This document shows, piece by piece, positions 1 to 12,437 of a stretch of DNA of 64,000 nucleotides. The DNA comes from Pseudisothecium myosuroides (taxonomy: Eukaryota > Streptophyta > Bryopsida > Hypnales > Lembophyllaceae), in assembly GCA_951799445.1 (NCBI GenBank), contig OX637291.1, forward strand, positions 4,652,501 through 4,716,500, in the 5' to 3' direction. The notes beneath the pieces were generated by a model, which saw only the letters and a program-made list of their open reading frames with translations, had not been told where the DNA came from and searched no databases. Made by a program: the position numbers and the translations under genes. Numbering within the stretch: the first letter of the stretch is position 1; every line of letters begins with the position of its first letter.

Positions 1-115
1 AAGATCTTACGGTTAGATATGCAAAAAATTAATTAATTTTTTGGCTCTTTGCGACAAAAATGGCAATTTTGAGTGGTTTTTGATGGAAAAAAGGCCTTCA
101 GACTTTAGGAGTTAA
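1..115 (+). mobile_element. TTAA element, main family, right end only (cut by window edge)
   Basis: The right terminal part of the 920-bp family whose complete copies lie further on. It shows the conserved GATCTTACGGTTAGATATGC block, the AATGGCA..TTTTGAGTG block and a terminal GACTTTAGGAGTTAA. It ends at TTAA 112-115, after which the large repeat arm A1 starts. Confidence 0.75.
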
Positions 116-2920
116 AGAATACAAATCAATATCTAACCAATTTTCCGTTAGCCCTAACTTCTCTCCACTTGAAATATATATGATTATAATTGAGAGCTCA
201 AGTCAATTAGCCTAGTTAGAAATTTACTTCTTCATTGCCCTTATTGATCTTAAAAGAAGTGCTATATAGAATTTATTATTATACTTCCAATGATTAAAAT
301 TAGAATTTATCTTTGGAATCAAAGATCCTAAAGTAGATAGTAGAGGTTATGAAATACAAAATTATTCAACAAAAAGTTAGTGGGAATTTTTTTCATATTT
401 TTCCCAGAAGAACAACTAGCTTGAATAATGATGGTAGTAATTATCTTGACGCAAGTTAGATAGTGTATATTGATAAACAAAAAATTCACCTACCACAAAA
501 TAGGGCATATATTTACATTGATCCATTAAGGAGGTTGATCTAGCAAGTGTGCAAGTGGAAATGCTAGAGATTCTTGATAAAATATAATCTTTTTGTTCCA
601 TTTGCTGTCAAATTTTGTCATGAAGTGGACTAATTTTTCTTGAAGAATGTCTCCAACTTTACACATGGCGCAACATAGTTGTAGAGTAAAAAGATTTTAG
701 TGATGGAATTCGGGTACTTGTAAAGGTGCTTCAAAGATGCATACCTTAACCCCTAAAGGACCAAAGTCCCCTCAGGGGACACTTGGGATTTTGGGCAAGC
801 TCGTGCAACTTGAAATTTTGACCTGATTTTTTGAAACTTTTTTATGAAGATAGGAAATCACATTAGCTTTCTAAAAATATAATTTTTTTTCAATCAGGGC
901 CCAAGAGCAAAATTTATGCCACCCAAAGTCAAAAAAACAGTTCGCCAGGCAGAAAAAGAAAACTTTAAAAAATTGAATTTAAATTTTATTATTTTTCTCA
1001 AAGACCATGTTTTTAACTACATTTGAAGCTTTGATTCATTATATTTGGACTCAAAATGAGAAAATTATGGACAATCTTGTTTTTCGGGCAATCTGAGCAT
1101 CTTCAAATAAAACACTTATAGAATTCATTTTTGAATGCAATTTTCAATTTTTTTCAATTTTTTTTTGACAAGGTTCAATTTGTTTACAAGAATAATCCCA
1201 CTGTTGGGATTATGGTGTTTTAATTCCACCTAAGAGCTATTCACGATTTGGTATTTCGTTCAATTTTTGACCTACTTCCACTTAACAATTTTTTTATATG
1301 TGAAAATCAAGTTTTGATATTCTGAAATTTTTTCCCTGACTCTCAACTCAAATGTTTAACATAAAAAAATTTAACTTTATGGTGTGTAGGGCAAACAAAA
1401 TCCACAAATGGCCGTCAAAGTCATCTGAAATTGCAGGCCACAGTTCAAAAAAACTTCTTTTTCCAACTTCAAATGCTAATATCTTCCAATATGTATGGCC
1501 AAACTTCATGAAATTTTTACCACATGATCTGAGACAAGTGAAGTACAAGATCCTACGGTTGTATTCTAGAATAAAAGTTTATTTTGGCTTAGGGAGTGAT
1601 CGTAGTAGAAATGGCAGTTTTCAATGGTTTTGGAGCCAAAAATTGCCTTGGTCCTTTAGGGGTTAAGGTTCCATTCAATCTTGATTCAAAAATTCACATA
1701 AATTTTGAAGATTTTCCAGAAATATAATGTCTTTCATTTGACTACAAGTAAAAAAGATTTTATAATTGCAATTTTGACTATATCTATGTTCATTAAGTAA
1801 GACGATTAATTTGAAGTGGTTCTACATTCTTTGAGCATTTGCACTATTGCATTCAAAATGTTTGACAGACACCAAGAGTTGATGATAAGTGCTCTCGGAC
1901 CTACAAAATCTTTTCTTTGCATTTGATCTTGGCATATTAAGGAGTGGCCCCTCAAATCCAAGATGAATCACCTTTGTCCTACATTCTACGTAGTGATTGG
2001 AGGATTGATTATTTACATGATACGTTTGATGAGCAAAGTGGGAGATGAAAGTTTGCCCACTTATCAAAGATAGATGTAAATTTTGAATGTACCAAGTTTA
2101 GCAAACATTGGCACAAATACCGTTTTTTTGATTCCAAAGATTAAGTTCAAAGTTTTGAATTTATCATCAATGATATATATTTTGTTTTTGCACTTTTTGG
2201 CTAGCTCCAAATTCCCTATCCTACCTGGAAACACTTGCACCAAATCTCTCAATTGATCCTAACCAATTTACATCCAAAAACAAAATGTTGGAGAAATATA
2301 TATCGTGTCTATAAATGAGATTTCATCATTGTCATAATACGTTAAACAAAATATATGCATGAGTTTTCCCTTTGTTGAAATACATTAGAGCATCACCACT
2401 AGTTGCACTCCATTCAAGCTTGACATAATTGCTTGCCTCGTAAGAAGTGGCGGTGCTTTCAAGAGCCGAAGCTCTACACCAACCAACCCTTGAAGCCCTT
2501 GCAAAAAGTTCTTCATCTTCTCCTCACACTTTTCACTAGCCTCCATGTCTTTCACTTAGGCCATAGTCAAAATTGACCAAGTTAGCGTGAGTGTAAAACT
2601 GATTACTACAAAGTCCCTCCGTTGCCGAGCAAATGTGGGAGTGACTGGAGCAATGGCACAAGTATTGTGAAAGGGTGCTAGTATAGATTTGTTTTCCTCT
2701 GGACAAGCATGGAAAGCTTGGAATGGCATTAAAGAGGCTGCTGATAAGGCTTGGTGGCTATATTCTTAACTAACTATTTTTGTATGAGATACTGGCCATC
2801 TAACCACCCTAGCACCTTGAAAAGGAAATAAAAGAACTACTAACTAATGTTGTGGCCTATGTCGCACTCTCTATTGACAATGAAATTCTCTTCTTTGTTT
2901 TGACACAAATAGAAGAAGAT
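116..2920 (+). repeat. Large inverted repeat, arm A1
   Basis: This stretch is similar, in inverted orientation, to 5840-8850. Colinear matches run from the CGTTAGCCCTAACTTCTCT block (near 152-170) through the GGGCATATATTTA block (near 505), the GGCGCAACATA block (near 667) and the ACCTGGAAACACTTGCACC block (near 2222) to the CACCCTAGCACCTTGA block (near 2805). A TTAA element (746-1666) interrupts it. A stretch at about 2375-2785 has no counterpart in A2. No intact reading frame is present. The family is unknown; it may be a decayed transposon or an old segmental duplication. Confidence 0.8.
746..1666 (+). mobile_element. TTAA element, main family, complete copy
   Basis: It is bounded by TTAA at 746-749 and 1663-1666, with inverted ends TTAACCCCTAAAGGACCAA on both sides. 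A hairpin of the GTCCCCTCAGGGGAC type follows the left end. It sits in repeat arm A1. The other arm carries the same flanks with a single TTAA (7214-7217), so the target site and its duplication are directly visible. There is no coding capacity, so it is non-autonomous. Confidence 0.9.
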
Positions 2921-3385
2921 TTCATTGCAAAGAATTAAAATACAAACCAGCCAACTACAAGTGACATAGCATGGTAGGAAAACAACAAACAAAAAGAGCC
3001 AAGATAGACAACTAATGATCGCTCGAGTGCAAAGGAAGGATTTGAGGCCCTTTACGACCAGCCACCAATGACCAAGAAACCTCCCTAGTGTAATGAGGTA
3101 GAATTCACGACGGTTGGAAGGCAAAACTAGCAGAGGGGCCCTTGATAGCCCAAAATTCAATTGACTCTAAATGGCACCATGTTCTTGTAGTGTAGCTTAG
3201 TAGTTTAGTGCCCTACAACCTCTTTTCTATTACTAAAGTTATCCCCTAAAGATCCAAAGGATCTTGAACATAATTTAGGTGTGCTATTAAATATATCTTT
3301 CACAAATTTTTTGAGGTTCCATCAAAAGGGATTATATCATTTGTTATGAATATAAAATATCTATACATTCAAATTTGAAAATATA
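2921..3385. other. AT-rich spacer, no gene seen
   Basis: I see no conserved reading frame, RNA gene or recognisable element between repeat arm A1 and the next TTAA element. Confidence 0.5.
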
Positions 3386-4275
3386 TTAACCCCTAAAAGA
3401 CCATTGTCCCTTCAAATATCTATGGTCTCAACTTTTGTCTTGATGTTTTGAATCTTTTTTTGAAGATAGAAAAATTGATTATCTTTATAATTTTTTTTTT
3501 TTTTTTTCAATGGGTGCTTGGAAACAAAAGTAATGCCCAAATAAGCTCAAAATAGGGGAGAGGGGGTAGCAAAAAAAACTTTCAAAAATTAAAATAATTT
3601 TTTTTTTTCTCATATACTATAAATTTTTTTCTATGGAAAGCTTTGATTCTTCCCATTTGGATTTGTTATGAGAAAGTTATAGACAATCTTGTTTTTTGGG
3701 CAATTAAAGTATCTTTTTGAAAAAACACTACTTGTAGGATTCATTTCTGAATGCAATTTTTATAGTTTTAAAAAAAAGGTCTACATGGTTTGGGTTGCTT
3801 GCTAGAACAATCCCACCATTGATATTTGTACATTTTAATTCCATCTTAGAGATATTAATAATTTTAGATTTTCCTTCTGGCTTGTACCTACTTCTACTTA
3901 ACAATTTCTTAAAGAATAAAAATTAAATATTTTGGAATTTATTTTCCTAGAGTCTCAACTCAATTCTCCACCATAAAGATTTAAAGCTCAAAAACTTGTA
4001 GTGCAAAAAATTAAAGAAAGTTCAAAGTCAAATAATCTAGTCCCGCAATGTGCTGAAAATTTTGTTTTTTTAATTTTAAATGCAGATATCTTGCAATCTG
4101 TGCAATCAAAAAATTTGAAATTTTTTCCCCACATTTTCATACTAATTAGGTATAAGATCCTGTAGTTAGATGTGCAAAAAATACAATTTCAAATTTTTTT
4201 ACTCTTTGCTATATGAAATGGCAGTTTTGAGTGTTTTTGGCAAAAAAAAAAAGGCCTTGGGCCTTTAGAGGTTAA
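3386..4275 (+). mobile_element. TTAA element, main family, complete but diverged copy
   Basis: TTAA stands at 3386-3389 and 4272-4275. The left end reads TTAACCCCTAAAAGACCATT and the right end CCTTTAGAGGTTAA. The internal order of blocks is the same as in the 746-1666 copy. Confidence 0.88.
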
Positions 4276-4374
4276 GTTGGTTAACATGTTTTTTTCAAAT
4301 CAATTTCAATGAATTTTACTTTAAAGATTTACAACAATACAATTTACATTTAAATCAAAAAAATTTACAACTGG

Positions 4375-4430
<56 letters not shown>

Positions 4431-5839
4431 TGGTTAGTAAAACAAAGTGAAAGCATTACAAAAAATCTGAACTCTATAGAGGGCTGTTTCATTTTCATAT
4501 TTGGCACCCCCCATAGTGCAAGTATAAAAATTAAAAAAACAGGCATTTTTTTAAAAATATTTTTTTTGAGAAAAAAATTAAAAAACTATTTAAAAAAAAA
4601 AAATTGCCAATCTGAAATGGCACCAGTGATGCTCGGTCAAATTCCTAAATTTTTATTTTTGTTTTTATTTTTTTATTTTTTTTGCTATAATCGCTCTATT
4701 GCGATGCAGTCTTGCAGCCTTTGCAGGCCTAAAATTTTTCCTAATGGATTGGATCATGAGAACAATAGTATTTTCTCCTATTTGTACATATTTATTAATG
4801 GTTCAATACAATTTCTTTTCTTTTCTTTATAAATTTTTTTGCAATGAATAATGCATTTATTTAGTGGTAATTCATTTTTTACTCATCAAAAAATAAAAAT
4901 TTGAAACAAAAGTTTTTTCCTATGTAGATTTCTGCTTGAAGATGTCTAGACAACAACCACTGCAAAATACTTGTACAGTTCATTTGGAATTAATTCAAAT
5001 AGTGTGAGAGTTTGAATAGTTTCAGTTAGTGGATTATACTATTCAAACTCAATCAAATGGATTTTGAAGAAAGATGTATTTAGTGTGCACATTAGATGAA
5101 CTGTCGATAAAATTAGGTTAATTTAGAAGAAATACAAATGTAATTGGAAGAAAGTAGACAAAAATTGAATTAATTTAGAAGAAATGTAAATGGAATTGGA
5201 AGAAAGTAGATGAAAATTGGACAACAGTACTTGAGTTAGTATGAATATAGTGCAAACAATATTATATTGAGTTTATCGAAAATAATGTGAACTTCCATGT
5301 TAATGTGCCTTGTGCTTTCACATAATTTCCAAATAAGTACGAGTTGATGTTATTGCTGCAAGCTATCTTTACCCTGAAGTGCTTGAACGTCCAGATTTTG
5401 GACGATGCATGGGAACCCAAGTAACGACATGTTCAGCTAGTTCAATGACACCAAGATTGAATGAAATTCTCAGCGGGTACTAGCTATATAATGAATTGCA
5501 AATTTTCTAAGCGCCGCAACTGAGACGGCTACTAACTGCTTTTGGGAGAATGTGATGAAGCAACAAAGATGGCGAACAGATGATGACGAGTCACCAAATG
5601 GAGACCATCCGACACAGTGAAAAGATCAGAAAAGATCGGTCGCGCTTATAATTGTATGACTGATCTTTCAGTCGAGACAGAGAGGTGGGCCTCGCTAAAA
5701 TCGGACGGTCCACTATGAATGAATGATTCCATAATCTAGATTCTTGTTTCTGCATAATTACTGGCGGGGAAGTATCAAAATAATCCATCCTTAGAATAAA
5801 AATCGCCACGAATCATCATTCTTTTACATGGATACTATT
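4276..5839. other. AT-rich intergenic stretch with AT microsatellite
   Basis: It contains a perfect (AT)n run at about 4376-4424 and long homopolymer tracts. The 5100-5215 part has two imperfect direct repeats of about 60 bp around TTTAGAAGAAATACAAATG / TTTAGAAGAAATGTAAATG. No gene is recognised. The last 450 bases are less AT-rich but carry no reading frame I can assign. Confidence 0.55.
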
Positions 5840-6879
5840 TGATTTCTTTTTTGGAGCAAATGGAAAGAGAACTTCATTGCCAAAAGAGAGGACAACAAAG
5901 GCCAAGGCAACAGTTAATAGTCCTTTTATTTCCTTGTCAAGGCGCTAGGGTGGCACGGTGGGGAATCTCACAGAGAGGTATTGATTTTAACGTATTTCGG
6001 CAACGCCGCAACGGGGAAACTCTTGCAGAGACACGGTAATTTCTTCTCCAACATTTTGTTTCTGGGTGCAAATTGGGATCAGTTGTACCAGTTGGGAGCA
6101 GTACCAGTGCTGGATCAGTTGGGACCAGAGTGTAGAGATTTGCTGCGAGCGTTTCCAGGTGGGGCGGGAGTATTAGGAGCCCAAAATCGCAGAAACAAAA
6201 TATTTATCGTTGATGATCATTTCAAAATGTTGAATCCATTCTTTGGAACCAAAAAATGGTAGCCGTGCCACTGTTTCGCTAAACTTGGCACAATCAAATT
6301 TTACATCTATTTTTGAAGAGCTGTCAAACTTTTTGTCTCCGACTTTGCTTAGCACAAGACGTTAAATTTGTTCCACAAAGTGATACCATTCGGGCGAATT
6401 TACCCTGGGAAAAAATGCAGGAATTTTTTATTTGCTACACGTGATAAAATTTGCATATTTAGAATTCATATTTGCAATTAAAGGTCTTAATTTAGCTAGG
6501 GGAATCTTGATCATATCCTAAACGTGGCACAAAATAGGGGGCTTTTTTTCACTTTTATCCTCGATAACACAAAATTCACCCTGCTCCCCCCAATTTGTGA
6601 AATGGATTTAATGTCCTACTTTTGCTTATCAAATATATCCTTTAAATAATCAATCCACCAATTACAGAATTACCATGTAGAATGTAGGATAAAACTAACT
6701 TGTCTTAAATTTGAAGGGTCACTTCTTAACGTGCTAAGATCCAATGCCAAAAAAATATAGGTCCCATATCACTTTTGAATTATCATCAACTTTTGGTGAA
6801 TGTCAAACATTTTAATGCGATAGTGTAGATGGAGAATTTCATTCAAATGACAATATTCCATATGCCATTTTTAGATAGC

Positions 6880-6970
6880 GCAGTTTGAACCATCTAGGAT
6901 GGGTATAGATCAAACCGTGCAGTCTGAACCATTTAAGACAGTAATAGATTTCAGACCGTGCGGTCTAAAC
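6880..6970. repeat. Short tandem repeat, about 40-bp unit, 2.3 copies
   Basis: Units begin GCAGTTTGAACCATCTAGGA, GCAGTCTGAACCATTTAAGA and GCGGTCTAAAC, and the first two end in ATAGAT..CA(A/G)ACCGT. It is absent from the corresponding position of arm A1. Confidence 0.7.
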
Positions 6971-7599
6971 TATAAAAGTGTTAGAGTTGCAGAATGGCGC
7001 CATTTTAATGAAATTCGCCTTAGAGAATGTTGAATGACCTTAAATTGATCATTTTTGTTGATAAATATAGATATAGTCAAAATTATTTTTGACTATTACA
7101 AGAATATTTTTACTTATAGTCAAATGGAAATCATATATTTTCAAAAGACAACTATATTTTTGAAGAGTCTTCAAAATTTATGTAAATTTTCAAAATCAAG
7201 ACTGGATGGAATTTTAAGGTATAAGTAGATGGGTCTTTGAAGCACCTTCACAAAAGATCTAAAATCATTTACAAAAACCTCTATTACCTTACAAATATGT
7301 TGCGCCATATGTACAAGGAAAATTTATCTAGTCACATATGTATATGTAACCCTTAAATAGTCCCCTACTTAATAGAATTGGATGGCAAACAGCAAAAAGA
7401 AGAGATTGTACTTTATCAAGAATCACTAGCATTTCATCTTGCATTCTTATTAGACCAAACCCCTTGCCAAGTCAACATAAATATATGCCCTGTATTGTGG
7501 TGGATGAATTTTTGTGTTTATCGATGTACGCTACTTAACTTGCATTGAGATAATTGACACCATCACATTGTCCCTACCAATTGTTTCTTACAAATAAGT

Positions 7600-7894
7600 C
7601 ATTAGAAGAGATTTGAGGGCTCTAAGAGCCCGCGAGTTATATGGCCCTGGGAACCCTGGGAGCAGTAATCTGATGTGGCCAAGAGAGTGCCACGTCAGAA
7701 AATAATAAAAAATTAATTTTTTAATATTTTTTTTATTAAATATTTTTTTTCAATATTTTTTATTTATTTTAATAATATTTTTATTTTTATTTTTATTTTT
7801 ATTTTTATTTTTTAATTATTTTTATATTCTGACTGTTCCCAGCTGTGGGAACAGCCTGAAACGGCCCCTCCTAGCCCTCAAATCTCTTCTAATG
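7600..7894. mobile_element. MITE family M1, complete copy
   Basis: Inverted ends CATTAGAAGAGATTTGAGGG and its reverse complement flank an AT-rich middle. Subterminal GCCACGTCAGA and GTTCCCAGCTGTGGGAAC blocks recur in the other M1 copies. Arm A1 lacks it at the equivalent place, so it is a true insertion. The target may be TA, with ends GAAGAGATTTGAGG, but this is not certain. Confidence 0.85.
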
Positions 7895-8022
7895 GTAAAA
7901 AAATTATCTACTAATTTTTTGTTGGATAATCTTGTATTTTTGGACCTTTAATATCAACTGCAGGGTCCTTGATTCCAAATATGAATTCAATTTCCATAGT
8001 TAATCATTGGTGGTAATTACTA

Positions 8023-8229
8023 CTCCCTCCATCCTAAAATATTCTTCTAGTCCCCTTCATTTAATTGCAACAAGTTTAATTCTACACTTTGAAAAGGGCT
8101 CCAAAACTCAAAGTTTCAAGACGATAGGAGTACTGTGAACTCTATTTACTGCTCAAAAGAGATTGAAATAACATGATTTTCAACAAAAAATACCAAACAT
8201 TTTGGAAGATTATTTTGGGATGGAGGGAG
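8023..8229. mobile_element. Stowaway-like MITE with TA target duplication
   Basis: The ends CTCCCTCCATCCTAAAATAT and the inverted ATTTTGGGATGGAGGGAG match the well-known Stowaway (Tc1/mariner) terminal motif. TA stands directly outside at 8021-8022 and 8230-8231. The matching position in arm A1 has no insertion. Confidence 0.95.
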
Positions 8230-8319
8230 TAAATTCTAATACTTCCCTTAGGTTGAAAAGAAGCAATAAGGAGGTCAATTTTTTCCTAGGCTAATTAACT
8301 TAAGCTCTCATTTGTATTC

Positions 8320-8790
8320 ATTCAAACTAGTGTGCGCTTGTGCCGTTGCCACATTCAAAATAAAAGCAAAGGAAGTTTTTTAATTTTTTAATTCAAATTT
8401 TTTTGTTTCATAAACAAAGGAGTGCAAAGGGCTTGTTGTGATGGGACAATGGAAGAGTTGATGGGAGAAGTTGCTGTGTTCTTGATGCGAATAGAATGCT
8501 CTATGCACAAAGGAGTGCAAGGGCCTTGCGATTTTGCGGCTTTTGGACACGCAATGCAAATATTACGTTTTTTCCAAAATAAAAGATAATTCAATTCAAT
8601 TTTTGAATTTATAAAAACTTTGAAATTCAATTACTTTCATATCAAAGGTCCAAACACCACAAAACAACCCCTCCTTCCAAAGAGCTTTTGAACGGTACCA
8701 AGAGCGCCGCCAAACGCCTCACGGTTTGTTACATCTCAACATATCAAACGAAACAAAACAAAACAAAACAAAACAACCCAATTTAAGGTA
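8320..8790 (-). mobile_element. Retroposon-like repeat R2 with AAAAC-repeat end
   Basis: A roughly 470-bp segment, absent from arm A1, is homologous to 46078-46485 in the opposite orientation. One edge carries CTAGTGTGCGCTTGTGCCGT; the other ends in tandem AAAAC units near 8752-8775. Internally it has two related blocks around GGTACC..AAG and GGTGTTTGGA. The AAAAC tail suggests a SINE or LINE end, but no RNA polymerase III box or reverse transcriptase was recognised. Confidence 0.6.
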
Positions 8791-8850
8791 TAGATGAAGA
8801 GAAGTTAGGGCTAATGAAAAATTGTTTAAATAAAAATTCATATTCCTTAT

Positions 8851-9940
8851 AAAAGATAGCACTTACGGAGTATTAGCTAGGTCTATGTGACCTAATCAAC
8901 AAAATTTCTCTTATGAATTCTTTGTTTACAAGGGCCTGAAGAAAAATTTATTAGTAAGATTTATGGTTTAAATGTCACTGATGATTCCATTGGTTTTAAA
9001 ACTTTGGCATTTTTCAAAAAAATTGCAAACCTATAGGACTGTTGTATATATGACACCTAGTGAAGGTCAACATTTTTAGCTATAAAATTAATGAATTTTG
9101 AGGGATGCTTTTAGCGAATGCTTAAAAATAAAAAGACTTATTCTTTTTAGGAAAAAAATTTGATTCTTTTTTTTGCAAATTATAGAATCTATTTTTAAAA
9201 GGAAAAAAATCTTGACCTTCACCAATGGATACCATAGTGTGCTCTTTCAAACCAAAATAAATTAACATCACAAGAACAATGGTTAGTTGTGATTGATTCC
9301 AACAAAATGAAGTAAAGCAAAGTAAAACAAACAAATAGTAGATGCAATTATATGGATTGAAAACTATAATAAAAGTCCCAAATACCTTCTACAATCCATA
9401 GAAAATGGGATTTTGCTTTGATTGGGGCCACTTGAAAAGTTGGGACTCTTCACACATAATGTGGAACACCTTCATCTAACTTACGTCAATCTTCATATAG
9501 TAGAATCACCCACTCTCAACCAAAGAATCATATCCAACCTATAGGGTGTAGTTAACTAGTTATTTCCAACTATAACTAGAACAAATTTCCAATTGAAGCT
9601 TGGAATGTTTTTTTTTCCTTTTCAAGATTGACACTAATAAAATCATTGCACATGTCCCAAAGTAGACAACAAGAAAGTAGGATGTAGTGAGTGGAAAAGT
9701 AGTTATTGAATGATCAGAATTGAAAGAGTCTATATATTGGGTATGGGCTCAAGCCAACTTTTGGCTTCCAAAATTCATACTAATTTGAATTTAAAGGAAA
9801 AAATCACGAAAAATTGGCAATGCCTGCCACTGTTTCTATCTTAGTTTCTACACTGTAGAAAATTTACAGTGCCTTCTACTGCTCCAGAACATGCGCGGAA
9901 TCGCTTAAGTGGTCGACTATGAATGGATCTACCATAAAGT
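8851..9940. other. AT-rich intergenic stretch
   Basis: No gene is seen. The block at 9409-9497 is an AT-richer duplicate of 9941-10025, sharing GGGATTTTGC, CTTGAAAAGTTGGGACT and CTTCATCTAA.TTACG. Confidence 0.5.
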
Positions 9941-10690
9941 TGGGATTTTGCCTGAACCAGGGACTTGAAAAGTTGGGACTTCGCACGGAGTGTGCAGCGG
10001 GCTTCATCTAAGTTACGCACTTACGCCTTTCCTTTCCAGCGCCTGCACTCCTTCACGCCACGCGTGGCCTCAATGATGCGGCTGGGGAGTTTCGAGAGCC
10101 CCTTCAGTCGCACAAACGCCGACGCAGCTATTACCCACCGGCACCGGCGTTTCTTTTTTGGTCGAACACGTCCAAAACCTCGCTTTTGAGCACGCCACTT
10201 TCCACTTTGCAGGCCCGTCGGCTTCTGTGAACGCGACAAATTCTCGGAGCACCTTTGTCTGACTTCCTTATTAATCCTCTTGCAGTGACTTTCAGATGGC
10301 TCGAGTGCTCGACGTGGGCGTGGCACGCTGCGGTGGGAGGCGAGGTGGGCAAGCTAGCCGCAAGGTTGCGTGCAGGTCCACGCAGGTCGCTCCAGCTCCG
10401 TCTTTCATCCAAGATCGGCGATGGAGCAAGATCCGCCGGCTACAGTCGATGTCACTCACTCCAACAGCGATCAATCACGCCGGGGGGGCGCCCTCCGGCC
10501 AGCAGCGAGGAGTAGGCAGCAAGCAAAGACGTAGCCTACTGGGTCTGACTTTGTTGCCGAATTCAGAAGAACGACGTCAATTGACGAGGTCGATTCTGAT
10601 CATTTCTCTAGGGGGGGGCAACTCCTATGTACAGTAATGCGCAGGGGGCAGTGATTTAGAAGACGAACGGGTGACCCCGGAAGTCATCCT
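9941..10690. other. CpG- and GC-rich island without a recognised gene
   Basis: This 0.7-kb stretch is markedly GC-rich compared with both flanks. It gives overlapping short open frames on both strands, which is expected from composition alone, and none resembles a family I know. It starts with an 85-bp segment repeated in AT-decayed form at 9409-9497. It could be the promoter or first exon of a lost gene, or an unmethylated remnant of a mobile element. Confidence 0.45.
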
Positions 10691-10920
10691 TTTTCCCTTG
10701 AACGTGGACGCAGCCATTCTATGGCTGATGGATGACAGAGAATCAAACTGTGTAGGACAGAAATGCAACTATTCATCCTCTAAATTTGTTGTGAAAAGGG
10801 AAGATATTCTACTGTAGTTTGACTTCCAATTAGCACTTTTGCAATTTTGTAAGCCAATGATTCACACGGTAATGCAAAAGGATGATTTCAAGGGTCACCC
10901 CTTCATCCTTTAAGGGTTAA
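10691..10920 (+). mobile_element. Short TTAA element (230-bp family), copy 1
   Basis: It is colinear with 36074-36304, sharing CCCTTGAACG, the TGTGTAGGACAGAA.TGCAA block, CTATTCATCCTC and TAGTTTGACT. The right end is CTTTAAGGGTTAA with TTAA at 10917-10920. The left TTAA is degraded to TTTT. Confidence 0.7.
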
Positions 10921-11085
10921 CGTGTGAATCATTGGCTTAAAGAAATAGCAAAACCACTCATTAGAAGTCAAACTACTGAAGAAGACCTCCCCTTTTCACA
11001 ACAGAATTTCGAGGATGACAATCCTACTAAAAGAATTCCCTACCATCCATCCGACGCCAAGCATCCGTGTCGACATTTAAGGGTA
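10919..11085 (-). mobile_element. Short TTAA element (230-bp family), inverted partial copy 2
   Basis: It reads as the reverse complement of the interior of 10691-10920 (GTGTGAATCATTGGCTTA, AGAAGTCAAACTACTG, CCTTTTCACAACA) and joins copy 1 head to head at its TTAA. Its own outer end near the junction is missing. It fades out near ATTTAAGGGTAAA. Confidence 0.65.
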
Positions 11086-12437
11086 AAGAAGAGCAAAATA
11101 TAAGTTACATACTTCAAATTTGATAACTTATGATGAGTGCATTATAATAAAGCTTTTATGAGAAGAGGCTAAGGTTTAGATTTCTAATAAATTGCAATAC
11201 CTCATCTAGGAAAGATCAACAAATCTACTAACTAGTATGTGTTCCATTTCATGTTTCATAAGGAACATTGAAATCTTGAAAGTGAGATCTATTTGATTAA
11301 GTCCAAATCTACCAACTACTTTTTGTGATAGAATTTCAGGCAATTTTGATACATTGCAAGTTTTGCAACGTGATCAAGGTTTGAAATGTCCATGCCCATG
11401 CCCATGTTTGGGAGGCCTAGTTTAGATTGGAACATCCAGTGGTAGTGGATGAAACCCTTAGTCCATGATTTCATTTGCCGTGGTGTAGAGGAAAATTGCT
11501 ATGTCATCATGGATTTTGACATTTCGTCCATTTGGTGCATGGCTTCACACTAAGAATCCACGCACAACGGACTTGTTTGAATTTCCCTATGACTAATTTA
11601 GAGATTCTATATTTTATACCTTGCAATTGTCCCATGTCGATTGTCAAGGGTACCTTGAAGTTGGACACATAAGGCTTGCAAGTTTTCAATATTCAAGACA
11701 TGAATTCGATTCACAAAAATCTATCATTCCTAAAGATTGTATGTTTTATATACTTTAGAAATTTTACAATATATAAAATTGTAGAATTTTCAAAAAATAA
11801 AATCTACATATTACTAATAATTTGAACTTTTGAAATCTTGATAAAAAAATTTGAAATATACAAATCAATGAAATTAGAAATTCAAAATCCACATATTAGT
11901 TAGATTTGAATCTCCAAAGTCTAGGAATTGTATTAATTATATGCACTAATATCTACATTAAAGTCAGATTTCAAAGGTATAAATTTACATTTTAGAATAT
12001 TGAATTTCATAAATTGAGTTGATTTGGAGGTGGGGACATCAAATAACACTAAAAATGCACAAATTGCCCCCCTCAATAAAATTTTGTATTTCACATTTTC
12101 TTGTGACGGCCACATTTTTTGTAATCTATAAAAAAAGGTAAAAAAAAAGGTAGTTGTCACAAGGGATTTCTATTACAAAGCCTACAAGGAACACTAAAAA
12201 TGTTCCTCATGATGTTTAGTGGAATTATACTTGTGAAAGCTCCTTTGTAGTTGTATTATTATTTTGGAGAAGCACCTTTACAATTCCTTTCCTCTCGATT
12301 TCAACTTCTTGAACAAACCCATTTCAATGTCCATTGGCCAAACTAATTTAGGATCACGTCCCAACTTGACTCCAAACTTGTCCTTTACAAGTATGGCTTC
12401 ATCTTGAGTTTGGGCAAAAGTAGCTGAGTAGGTGAGG
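11086..12437. other. Intergenic stretch; decayed coding remnant possible
   Basis: The left part has no recognisable content. On the minus strand, about 12430 to 12259 reads as a long open stretch that includes AILVKDKFGVKLGRDPK and WPMDIEMGLFKKLKSRGKEL before a stop. Its composition looks protein-like, but I do not recognise the family and there is no start codon or second half. It could be a relic of a transposon protein. Confidence 0.3.

Larger units (their letters stand above)
5840..8850 (-). repeat. Large inverted repeat, arm A2
   Basis: This is the inverted counterpart of 116-2920. Unlike A1 it carries an M1 MITE (7600-7894), a Stowaway-like MITE (8023-8229), a retroposon-like insert (about 8320-8790) and a short tandem repeat (6880-6970), and it lacks the TTAA element of A1. 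Its 5840-6180 part is clearly GC-richer than the matching part of A1, so A1 looks further decayed by C-to-T change. Confidence 0.8.

Noticed and set aside
10021..10637. Multiple Arg-rich frames on both strands
   Set aside because: They are produced by the GC-rich island composition; no domain or splice pattern supports them.
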